Shown here piece after piece: positions 51,555-58,457 of a stretch of 64,000 nucleotides of DNA. Position 1 is the first letter of the stretch. Every line of letters begins with the position of its first letter. Made by a program: the position numbers and the translations under genes. The stretch spans positions 806,001 through 870,000 of the forward strand of contig NZ_CP132336.1 in the NCBI RefSeq assembly GCF_030758315.1, in the 5' to 3' direction. The stretch is from Pararhizobium sp. IMCC3301. Lineage in GTDB: Bacteria > Pseudomonadota > Alphaproteobacteria > Rhizobiales > GCA-2746425. The notes below the pieces were generated by a model. That model worked only from the letters and a program-made list of their open reading frames with translations. It did no database searches and was not told the DNA's origin.

Positions 51555-52082
51555 TTACCTCTCGGGCAAGTTATTAAATTTACGGTTTTCGTCATTACGG
51601 TTTTCGTCATCAATGTGTTCGTGTGAGATGACTGATTCAGATGCGCGGCGACCAGGCGCATGACCGCCCAAACCATCGCGCAGGTCGCGAGTCAAGCTCC
51701 CGAGGTCAGCGGCTTTTTCAGCGCCGATCTGCTCGGCGATCATCGCATCGATCTCGCGCCAGGCTGTGTGGATCTCCGACAACAGGCCGCGCCCGCGATC
51801 AGTCAGGCGCAAAAGATTGCTGCGTGCCTCGGACGGATCGATCTCGCGCGTGATGAAACCAGCCTCTATCAGCCGGGTCGTCATCGTGCTCATGCTGGCC
51901 GGAGTTACATCGAATGCGCGGGCAAGGCTGACTTGCGAAGCAGGTTCCATGCGGGCAAGTGCGTCGAGCACGCGTGCCTGCCGTGGTCGCAACTCGATCC
52001 GGGTGAGACGCCGACGCAAATGTTCTTCCACGAGATCGGCGGAGTGCAGAAGGAAATGCAGCAAGGAGGCATCAGTTTTCAT
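51555..52082 (-). CDS. MarR-family transcriptional regulator
   Basis: A 175-residue winged-helix regulator. The helix-turn-helix lies at about 50-75 (SQVSLARAFDVTPASMSTMTTRLIEAG) followed by the wing with DPSEARSNLLRLTDRG, where the Asp-x-Arg of the wing is conserved in form. The last 20 residues (DDENRNDENRKF) are polar and come from a 15-bp tandem duplication. A 26-bp palindrome begins one base upstream of the start codon, so autorepression is likely. The YHYH gene follows 6 bp downstream. Confidence 0.88.
   Translation of the reverse strand: MKTDASLLHFLLHSADLVEEHLRRRLTRIELRPRQARVLDALARMEPASQVSLARAFDVTPASMSTMTTRLIEAGFITREIDPSEARSNLLRLTDRGRGLLSEIHTAWREIDAMIAEQIGAEKAADLGSLTRDLRDGLGGHAPGRRASESVISHEHIDDENRNDENRKFNNLPER
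51580..51609. repeat. 15-bp perfect tandem duplication in the marR 3' end
   Basis: TTACGGTTTTCGTCA is present twice head to tail. It lies in frame in the last codons of marR and duplicates five residues (DENRN), so it changes the C-terminal tail but not the fold. Confidence 0.85.
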
Positions 52083-52083
52083 G

Positions 52084-52109
52084 CTAACAGTTAGTATACT
52101 AATTATTAG
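52084..52109 (-). promoter_or_regulatory. Palindromic operator at the marR start
   Basis: CTAA-N3-TTAGTATACTAA-N3-TTAG, symmetric over 26 bp with a perfect 12-bp centre. It begins one base before the marR start codon. The size and position fit a MarR dimer site that would block transcription of marR and the YHYH gene; it also lies near the promoter of the divergent sialidase-tlpA unit. Confidence 0.65.
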
Positions 52110-52192
52110 GCTGGTGCAAGTTCCCTGTTCAAACGGTTGTTCGCAGTGATTGAGAAACCCGCGGCGGCGCTGGCTGCCAAACTCCCCGAAAC

Positions 52193-52276
52193 CGGTCGTA
52201 GCAGGGTTGCTTTCCAGTCAGCTCGCCCACCGGGTAAGCCTGATCAGCAATGTATTGTTAGATTGCATTCCCGACA
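52193..52276. repeat. Diverged direct repeat, copy A
   Basis: Aligns without gaps over 84 bp to 54652-54735 with about 75% identity, including a fully identical 16-mer ATTGTTAGATTGCATT (52254-52269). The match continues more weakly towards 52305. It lies between marR and the sialidase-like gene, upstream of the sialidase-tlpA unit. Confidence 0.75.
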
Positions 52277-52368
52277 CGAGCTTTTCTAAATTTTAATCAC
52301 AATGCTTTGAAAAACAGGCGTGACGGAAACACCTGATACCGCTTACAGTAAGTTAGTGAGGTAAATCA

Positions 52369-53649
52369 GTGCTCTTGAAAACGAAACTTTCAGTCAACCC
52401 ATTGATAGGCCTGCTGGCAGTTATGGCGGTTCTTGTAACCAACGCCCCAATTGCCTTTGCTGACGATGCGCTCTTTACTTCGGTCACAGATCTGTCCGCG
52501 CCTGTAGCTGATGGCGCGCGTGAACCGTCACTTTCTACCATGATCGATGGTCGTGTGCTGATGAGTTGGACCGAACCGCAAGGACAAGGTTTTGCAGTGA
52601 AGGTCGCGATTTTTGATGGGTCCGGCTGGTCAAAGCCGCAGACAGTCGTTGAAAGGGATGATCTCTTTGTGAACTGGGCGGACTTCCCTTCCGCCATTGC
52701 ATTGGCAGACGGCACGCTTGTCGCCCATTGGCTTCAGATTAATGGCGATGCATCTTATCAATACGACGTCAGAATTGCGCGGTCGGATGACGAAGGCAAG
52801 ACATGGTCAAAATCCTTTGTACCCCATGATGACCGTTCACAGCGCGAACATGGGTTTGTGACCCTACTACCGACACAGAGCGACGACTTCATGGCGATCT
52901 GGTTGGATGGACGCAACTACGACATCTATGCTTCTCAAGAGATTGAGGAGAACGCCATGCAATTGCGTGCACGCTCGATCACCGGGAACTGGGAGATGAG
53001 CGACGATGCATTGATTGATGCAAGGACCTGCACATGCTGCCAGACATCGGCTGTTGTCGCTGACAATGGAGATATTGTTGCGGTCTATCGCGACCGGTCG
53101 CTCGAAGAAATTCGCGATATTTCAATCGTGCGTTATACGCCGCAGGGATGGTCTGCCCCAACCCCGGTCAGCCCGGACGGCTGGCACATAGAAGGCTGTC
53201 CCGTGAACGGTCCCGCAATCGATGCGGATGATGGCCAGACAGTCGTTGCCTGGTTCACAGCAGCCAATGACGTTCCCAAAGTTAAAGTTGCGTTTTCGAG
53301 CGATGACGGTGTGACCTTTGGGAAGGCTTTTGAGATCGATAATGGTGCACCATCTGGAAGGGTTGATGTCATTCAGCAGGCAAAGGGATCGGCACTGGTT
53401 ACTTGGGTCGAACAAACGGCGCAAGGTGAGGTTGTCTTGATTTGCGCCGTCGACCCGAAGGCCGGCTGCGAGCATCCCAGAGTTGTCGCTGTCAGTTCAG
53501 TTGGAAGAACGGTTGGTTTCCCGCGCATGGCATTGGGTGAGCAAGGCGTTTTCATAGCATGGACAGAACCCTCGCAAGAAGCGACAACGCATCCCGAAGG
53601 CGGGACAACAATCCGCACGATTTTGGCCAGGACAGGTGAAGTAAAATGA
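52369..53649 (+). CDS. Secreted sialidase-fold (BNR/Asp-box) protein with a CxCC motif
   Basis: A 426-residue exported protein. It starts at GTG, with GAGG 8 bases upstream, and has a signal peptide (residues 1-31, ending AFA). Asp-box motifs typical of sialidase-like propellers are visible as SDDEGKTW (139-146) and SSDDGVTF (310-317). Six cysteines remain after cleavage: C221, C223, C224 in RTCTCCQTS, then C277, C359 and C367. The sialidase catalytic arginine triad and tyrosine are not evident, so enzyme activity on sialic acids is doubtful; the cysteine motif suggests metal or disulfide chemistry. The end overlaps tlpA by four bases (ATGA), so the two are co-translated. Confidence 0.8.
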   Translation: MLLKTKLSVNPLIGLLAVMAVLVTNAPIAFADDALFTSVTDLSAPVADGAREPSLSTMIDGRVLMSWTEPQGQGFAVKVAIFDGSGWSKPQTVVERDDLFVNWADFPSAIALADGTLVAHWLQINGDASYQYDVRIARSDDEGKTWSKSFVPHDDRSQREHGFVTLLPTQSDDFMAIWLDGRNYDIYASQEIEENAMQLRARSITGNWEMSDDALIDARTCTCCQTSAVVADNGDIVAVYRDRSLEEIRDISIVRYTPQGWSAPTPVSPDGWHIEGCPVNGPAIDADDGQTVVAWFTAANDVPKVKVAFSSDDGVTFGKAFEIDNGAPSGRVDVIQQAKGSALVTWVEQTAQGEVVLICAVDPKAGCEHPRVVAVSSVGRTVGFPRMALGEQGVFIAWTEPSQEATTHPEGGTTIRTILARTGEVK

Positions 53650-54185
53650 AGCAGTTGATACGCTGGATATTTCCTTCGTTGGTGTTGTTTTCGATGCATT
53701 CAGGAGCTGCCGTCGCAGAAGAGGGAAAGTTCTCCTTTGGCATTCATTCAGCATCCAAAGAGTTGCCAAGGATCGAGTTCAGTGACGCCGCAGGCAATCA
53801 ATTTATGCTCGAAGACTTCAAGGGCAAATATGTTCTTTTGAATATCTGGGCGACCTGGTGTCCACCTTGCCGCAAAGAACTACCCGACCTGCAGGGCTTG
53901 CAACAGGAACTTGGTGGGGATCAATTTCAGGTCATTGCCTTATCGACAGATGCGGGTCGACTTACAAATGTTCAGCGGCTTTACCAACAGCTTGGTCTGG
54001 ATGAACGTGCCATATTCATTGATGAATCTGGTACTGCTATGCGTAAACTTGGCGTATTTGCGATGCCAACAACTCTCCTGATAGGTCCGGATGGGCGAGA
54101 ATTAGGTCGCAAGCCTGGACCAGCGGATTGGGATAGCACTTCAGCTCTGGCATTCTTTACAGTGCAGATGGCTGACCAGGACTGA
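53646..54185 (+). CDS. TlpA/ResA-type thiol-disulfide oxidoreductase
   Basis: A 179-residue thioredoxin-fold protein with an N-terminal signal peptide or anchor (residues 1-24). The active site is WATWCPPCRKELP (Cys72, Cys75), and the cis-proline loop is AMPTTLLIGPDGR. Such proteins reduce disulfides or metal-bound thiols in the periplasm. Coupling to the upstream gene by an ATGA overlap suggests that its substrate is the CxCC-containing protein (inference). No cytochrome c maturation gene lies nearby. Confidence 0.9.
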   Translation: MKQLIRWIFPSLVLFSMHSGAAVAEEGKFSFGIHSASKELPRIEFSDAAGNQFMLEDFKGKYVLLNIWATWCPPCRKELPDLQGLQQELGGDQFQVIALSTDAGRLTNVQRLYQQLGLDERAIFIDESGTAMRKLGVFAMPTTLLIGPDGRELGRKPGPADWDSTSALAFFTVQMADQD

Positions 54186-54430
54186 TTGCTTCAAAGTCCA
54201 GGGGCGCAGCAGGTTTTTGAGCCTGCATTGACTGTCTGCAAGGATGGCTTGGATATAATCAGCGCCGTCATTCCCGATGCAACACCGCGTTCTGCTGCGC
54301 CTCTTGGGTCTGGTCCTATCCGCGTTGTGTTCAGAGTGCGCCGACCAGGATTGCCTGCCGTTTGCGTTTGCACTGGTGTGACCGATGCAGCCTCCGGTGA
54401 AAGCAGCAACCTACCTTCGGATGGCTGAAA

Positions 54431-54577
54431 ATGTCTTCAAGAGACCACGATGCCCTAGCCGATGTCACCCGCGCCGAACATACCCGCAAATTCACACGTC
54501 ATCCAAGCGATCTGATTGACACCGAATGTCAGCCGGCCGCACCAAAAGCGCGCATCGAACCCGCGCAGGCATCGTGA
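54431..54577 (+). mobile_element. Possible relic of an IS5-type transposase N-terminus
   Basis: A 48-codon frame contains FTRHPSDLIDTECQPAAP, which resembles the RYPSDLTDAEW beginning of IS5/IS402-type transposases. It stops soon after and has no terminal repeats. The likeness rests on about ten residues, so it is only a suggestion of decayed mobile DNA. Confidence 0.25.
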
Positions 54578-54651
54578 GTAAATCATCTGCATCTGCGGCA
54601 GAGAATACACCTTGGAATCAGGCGACGCGGGCGGACGAAACGATCCAGATC

Positions 54652-54735
54652 CAATCGTCGCAGAGCTGCTGTGCAGTCGGGTCGGGCTCAGGGTCCACCT
54701 AATCAGAAATGCATTGTTAGATTGCATTTCTGACA
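54652..54735. repeat. Diverged direct repeat, copy B
   Basis: Partner of copy A at 52193-52276, same orientation, offset exactly 2459 bp. Within it lies a perfect 11-bp inverted repeat, TCAGAAATGCA and TGCATTTCTGA around TTGTTAGAT; in copy A this symmetry is degraded. The two copies bracket the sialidase-like gene and tlpA. Confidence 0.75.
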
Positions 54736-54885
54736 ACGACTTTTCCAGTCATAAAATTTAATCAAATCGTCCGAATTCCCTTAAATCCGGCTTATCCAGT
54801 TTCCAAACTCGCAGTGAACCAATTGAGTTTTGATGCATTTCTAAATTGTAATCGCAAGTTTAGCACCATGAAGAAAGGGAATATC

Positions 54886-55515
54886 ATGAGCATTCACACA
54901 CGAACAATCAGCATGCCTGTTTTGGCTTCTGTTTTTGGCATGGCTCTTCTGGCCAGCGTGAGCAGCAGCGCCATTGCCCAATCGGTTGACGCAAATGCAT
55001 CGACAGACGGCGGCGGAGCAGATGCATCCGTCAGTGTCAGCACCGGCGGCACCAGCGGCAGCGGATCAGCCAGTGTCGGCGGCGGCAGTGACACGGATGC
55101 ATCCGCAAGTGTCAGTACCGGTGGTACAACCGGAACGGCAACGATTGGCTCCGGGGACGATGGCACTGCGGCCAATGTCCAAATCGGAACCGGTGACACA
55201 ACGGGCACTGCAACTCTTGGTGCAGGCGGCGATGGCGCGGCAGGCAATGTCAGCATCGGCACCGGCAGCGCCACTGCCACCGGAACTGCCGCAGCTGGCA
55301 ATGGTGCCAACGCCAATCTGAATGTGTCATTGCAGGATGCCAACCAGATCGGTTCGCTTTCCAGCATGTCCAGTCAGGAACTCACAGCGGTTCTCGCCGG
55401 ACTTGATTCCTCGGCGGTCACCAAACTGCGCATGAATTGCGACGCTATTCTGGCAGCTCCCGGTAATTATCCCGCCGACACGGTCACCGTATGTCAGGTC
55501 ATTGTCTCGCTTTAA
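54886..55515 (+). CDS. Secreted Gly/Ser/Thr/Ala repeat protein with a two-cysteine C-terminal domain
   Basis: A 209-residue exported protein. Signal peptide 1-32 (cleavage near AIAQS). Residues 33-150 are built of low-complexity repeats such as SVSTGGT, TGTATIGSGDDG and TGTATLGAGGDG, with a beta-repeat look. The last 60 residues are different: an ordered domain with Cys185 and Cys203 (NCDAILAAPG, then VTVCQVI) that could form a disulfide. Related alphaproteobacterial proteins exist as far as I recall, but no function is known. The start was placed at MSIHTRT, 6 bases after AAGGGA. A strong hairpin follows the stop. Confidence 0.75.
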   Translation: MSIHTRTISMPVLASVFGMALLASVSSSAIAQSVDANASTDGGGADASVSVSTGGTSGSGSASVGGGSDTDASASVSTGGTTGTATIGSGDDGTAANVQIGTGDTTGTATLGAGGDGAAGNVSIGTGSATATGTAAAGNGANANLNVSLQDANQIGSLSSMSSQELTAVLAGLDSSAVTKLRMNCDAILAAPGNYPADTVTVCQVIVSL

Positions 55516-55540
55516 CCAGCTGAACAAACACAAAATCATT

Positions 55541-55589
55541 CCCGGCGGGAAGACGGTGCATCGACTGCACACACCGCCTTCCCGCCGGG
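55541..55589. terminator. Long hairpin after the repeat-protein gene
   Basis: 18-base arms (55541-55558 and 55572-55589, CCCGGCGGGAAGACGGTG) that pair with a single G-T, and a 13-base loop. It lies 26 bp after the stop codon. There is no T-run on either strand, so it may be a Rho-assisted or 3' end-protecting structure. Confidence 0.5.
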
Positions 55590-55671
55590 GGATGCAACAC
55601 CATAGACAGCGGTATGCAGACTTGTTCCGCGAACAGATCTGCAACTGAGACAACAAAAATTTTGGGAAAAA

Positions 55672-55747
55672 TGGTGCCGGCACCAGGATTCGAACCCGGG
55701 ACCTACTGATTACAAATCAGTTGCTCTACCAGCTGAGCTATACCGGC
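55672..55747 (-). tRNA. tRNA-Thr (TGT)
   Basis: A 76-nt cloverleaf on the minus strand; anticodon TGT in the loop TTTGTAA, acceptor GCCGGTA with TGCCGGC, encoded CCA. Its 3' end faces the accessory segment at 50-55.6 kb, the side on which tRNA-targeted integrases insert; I found no second copy of the tRNA end. Confidence 0.97.
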
Positions 55748-55817
55748 GACACAGGCGCAGTTTGCGCTGACGAAGCGCTTCCTAAGGGAAAATATCCGCT
55801 CTGTCCAGCCGCCATTT

Positions 55818-56420
55818 TCAGCTTCCCGGCCGTGTCAGCTGGAATACTTCATCGATCACCGCATAATCCCGGTAACCCAGCCGTGCGATGGGTTTTAACA
55901 GTGTGATGTCCAGCAACCCGTCAACCAGACAGGCATCGTCTATGTGAATGCCGAGAACCTGACCGATGACCATTGTGTAATCCGCCGCCTGACCGGACCG
56001 GTCGACCAGTGGCTTCACTTCCAGGGTTTCACATTCCAGCACCACAGCCGCCTCTGCCACCCGAGGTGCATTGATCAATGTGCACGGAACCGGCGTCAGA
56101 CCGGCACGGTCAAATTCACTGACCCCATGAGCAAGAGGCGCAGACGAGGCATTCATCGCGTCTTTCAGCGCAAAGGTGGCCAGATTGCAGGCAAACACGC
56201 CGCTCTCACGGGCATTGCTGGCGCTGTCCTTCATCCCGTCTGACGAGAAAAAGACGATTGGCGGTCTGTCACTCAGCGCATTGAAAAAGCTGTATGGCGC
56301 CAGATTGTGCCGGCCGGCGGCGTCCTGGGTTGACACCCAGCCAATCGGACGTGGTGTAACAATCGCCTTGAACGGGTCATGGGGCAATCCGTGGTTCTTC
56401 TTGATAGCGTCGTAAAACAA
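55818..56420 (-). CDS. Flavin reductase family protein (FMN-binding split barrel)
   Basis: A 200-residue protein of the flavin-reductase/DIM6-NTAB type that binds FMN. The family N-terminus FYDAIKKNHGLPHDPFKAIVTPRPIGWVST is complete, followed by NLAPYSFFNALSDRPPIVFFSS and ARESGVFACNLAT. The start was set at a TTG with GGAG 8 bases upstream because it matches the usual MFYD beginning; another TTG start 39 bp upstream is possible. It lies just downstream of a nitroreductase gene, so the pair may act on flavins or nitro/quinone compounds. Confidence 0.85.
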   Translation of the reverse strand: MFYDAIKKNHGLPHDPFKAIVTPRPIGWVSTQDAAGRHNLAPYSFFNALSDRPPIVFFSSDGMKDSASNARESGVFACNLATFALKDAMNASSAPLAHGVSEFDRAGLTPVPCTLINAPRVAEAAVVLECETLEVKPLVDRSGQAADYTMVIGQVLGIHIDDACLVDGLLDITLLKPIARLGYRDYAVIDEVFQLTRPGS

Positions 56421-56469
56421 CGTCTGATCTCCGTTTGCAGAATCGTGCCGCTCAGGCAAATTAGGCCAC

Positions 56470-57048
56470 TCAGGCCGGCCAGTCTGTCGTGATTGCTGTT
56501 ATGTCCGGCCGGGCACGCTCGACCGGTGCCTGCTGCGCCGTGCCGATGTGAAAAAACCCGGCGATCCGTTCCGGCTCACTGACGCCGAGTAATCCAATTA
56601 CTTTGTCATCATAGGCCATCCAGCCGGTCAGCCATTGCGCAGAAAAGCCCAGCGCCTTGCTGGCGTGCAGCAGGTTCATTCCGACCGCCCCGACCGCGAG
56701 TTCCTGTTCCCACAGTGGAATTTTCTGGTGACCCTGGGCCGTGGAGACCAGCACCACCACCAGCGGCGCATTGCTGAATACAGTTGCGGTCTTGTTGATT
56801 TCCGCTTCGCTGAGTACGCGTCCTTCATCCAGCGCTCGGGATTTTTCGCGCTCGACACAGAACTCACCCAGTTTCTGAAGCCCCTCGACGTAGATGACGA
56901 TAAACCGCCACGGCACCAGCTTGCCATGATCCGGGCTGCGCGACGCCAATGTCAGCAGCTCGGAACATTGCTGTCTGTCAGGTCCCGGACCGCTCAATTG
57001 GGCGGAGGGAATCGTTCGCCGCGAAGACAGATAGGTCTTCAAGTCCAT
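56470..57048 (-). CDS. Nitroreductase family oxidoreductase
   Basis: A 192-residue FMN-dependent NAD(P)H oxidoreductase. Family marks are RRTIPSAQL near the start, ASRSPDHGKLVPWRF (FMN phosphate contacts), and the glycine-rich GAVGMNLLHASKALGFSAQW. It has an AGGAG site 7 bases before ATG. Substrate unknown; quinones, nitroaromatics or flavins are usual for the family. The flavin-reductase gene follows on the same strand. Confidence 0.9.
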   Translation of the reverse strand: MDLKTYLSSRRTIPSAQLSGPGPDRQQCSELLTLASRSPDHGKLVPWRFIVIYVEGLQKLGEFCVEREKSRALDEGRVLSEAEINKTATVFSNAPLVVVLVSTAQGHQKIPLWEQELAVGAVGMNLLHASKALGFSAQWLTGWMAYDDKVIGLLGVSEPERIAGFFHIGTAQQAPVERARPDITAITTDWPA

Positions 57049-57355
57049 ATATTCTCCTGAGTGTTTTCATTGGCCGAAGGCTCATCGCTAGGTATCGCAA
57101 TAGAGCTTAAAACCTTTGAAACAATAGAAATCAACCGAGCGGGCGACTTTCCACCCAGTTCCTTTGCGTGCACAGAATGTCAATTCGGCGCGTTGGCACT
57201 TTTAAACGCCTGTTGGACGCTGTATTCAGACAATCAGGTTTGCGGAATGATCCGGCCATCAAAAGGCCAATCTATCGTTCCATCCAAACCTGTAACAAGG
57301 TGTGCTCGGACTATGAGCGGGACAGCGCATCAATACGAAGGTCAGCAACGAATTC
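57049..57355. other. Intergenic region between divergent genes
   Basis: A 307-bp gap between the nitroreductase (minus) and a secreted protein (plus). No gene is supported and I see no clear repeat or operator; promoters for both sides must lie here. Confidence 0.4.
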
Positions 57356-58360
57356 ATGAAATTTTTGACACACGCTATAACAGCGGCATTGTTTCGGATT
57401 GTGGGTGCGCTCCTGCTGCTGGGTGTCACCGCCACAGCAGTTTCTGCCCAAAGCGCGCCATTGCCAAGGGCAAAACCCGGCGCCGGTGAGAACGCCATCA
57501 ACCCGGCGCAGAACCTTCTCGATGTTCTGCCGCAAATTCTCGGGGCGCCGCCAGCCGGCAGCGCTCAGGACCTGCCGCCTGTCGATGCCAATGCCGGACC
57601 GGCCAAGGCTGTACTCGTTGCCAAACTGATTGAAGACGGCGAACCCATTCCGTTCGGTGTTGTGTGGCGCATTTACGACCAGGTGCCAGAGGAGAGCGGC
57701 ACCTATCCGCTGGTTGCCAGCGGACGCGGTGGTGACTGGAGCCAGACCCTGCAGCCCGGCAATTATCTGGTTCACGCCTCTTACGGCAAGGCATCCTCAA
57801 CCGCCGTGTTGCGCATGGCCGGGGATCCGGTCACCGAAACCATTATCCTGGGTGCCGGTGGACTGCGCCTTCAGGCCCAACTGACTGGAGATGTCACCAT
57901 CCCTGCCGACAAGGTGAAGTTTCGCGTCTCCGAAAGCAATTCGGAAACCACCGATGAAACCCTGATTGTGGACGGCGCCCGCCCGGGCCTGATTCTGCCG
58001 TTGAATGCCGGCACATACCGGGTTGAAAGCAAATATGGCAATGCCAATGCCACCGTCAGTGCCGATATTACCGTGGAAGAAGGCAAACTGACCGATGCAA
58101 CCCTGTATCACAGAGCTGCGGAAGTCACCCTGAAGCTGGTCAACGAACCGGGCGGCGAAGCAATTGCCAACACAAAATGGACATTGCTCTATCCCAATGG
58201 AGAAGTGATTGCTGAAACCGTCGGTGCGTTTCCCGAATATGTTCTGGAAGAAGGCGATTATGCGGTGGTCGCAACCCACGAGGACACGCCTTACAACCGC
58301 AATTTTTCAGTCGAAGCCGGCCGCAACCGCGATGTCGAAGTTCTGCTGCAAGGTCAATAG
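57356..58360 (+). CDS. Secreted protein with repeated beta-sandwich (carboxypeptidase-regulatory-like) segments
   Basis: A 334-residue exported protein of unknown function. Signal peptide 1-31 (ending TAVSAQ). After a proline-rich linker, three similar segments follow (about 78-160, 165-245, 250-334), each with a pattern like GEPIPFGVVWRIY, a glycine turn, L(Q/N)PGNYLVHASYG or LNAGTYRVESKYG or LEEGDYAVVATHE. This pattern is that of prealbumin-like or CNA-B-like beta-sandwiches. There are no catalytic residues I can name and no cysteines. It probably acts in the periplasm or on the surface. Confidence 0.75.
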   Translation: MKFLTHAITAALFRIVGALLLLGVTATAVSAQSAPLPRAKPGAGENAINPAQNLLDVLPQILGAPPAGSAQDLPPVDANAGPAKAVLVAKLIEDGEPIPFGVVWRIYDQVPEESGTYPLVASGRGGDWSQTLQPGNYLVHASYGKASSTAVLRMAGDPVTETIILGAGGLRLQAQLTGDVTIPADKVKFRVSESNSETTDETLIVDGARPGLILPLNAGTYRVESKYGNANATVSADITVEEGKLTDATLYHRAAEVTLKLVNEPGGEAIANTKWTLLYPNGEVIAETVGAFPEYVLEEGDYAVVATHEDTPYNRNFSVEAGRNRDVEVLLQGQ

Positions 58361-58411
58361 GCCCGCCAGGGTTTCACGACTGGATTTTCACCATCGGGCC
58401 GGCAAATCAAC

Positions 58412-58447
58412 GCGCGGTACCAATCCCTGCACAGGGCGGCACCGCGC
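58412..58447. terminator. Hairpin between convergent genes
   Basis: GCGCGGT and ACCGCGC arms enclose an inner CCCTG/CAGGG stem. It lies 10 bp after the thrS stop (minus strand) and 51 bp after the plus-strand gene; no U-run, so weak evidence for a two-way terminator. Confidence 0.35.
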
Positions 58448-58457
58448 GGCAACAACT

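Larger units (their letters stand above)
54186..54885. other. Gene-poor stretch with relic sequence
   Basis: A 700-bp interval after tlpA. No intact gene is supported. It contains a possible transposase relic and copy B of the diverged direct repeat. TCTAAATTGTAATC (54839 onward), close to the next gene, resembles TCTAAATTTTAATC after copy A, so promoter sequence may be shared as well. Confidence 0.5.

Noticed and set aside
51262-51663. 133-codon plus-strand frame over the YHYH gene start
   Set aside because: Antisense to the YHYH and marR genes; the hydrophobic look comes from the signal-peptide region on the other strand.
54186-54428. 80-codon frame starting with TTG right after the tlpA stop
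   Set aside because: No ribosome-binding site of its own, unusual composition, no motif; lies in the relic-rich stretch.
54455-54736. 93-codon frame on the minus strand overlapping repeat copy B
   Set aside because: The matching frame in copy A is broken by a stop, and the composition is not protein-like.
55672-55747. tRNA-Thr 3' end as an attachment site with a duplicated copy in the accessory segment
   Set aside because: I looked for a second copy of the tRNA 3' end between 50 and 55.6 kb and did not find one; no integrase gene is present.
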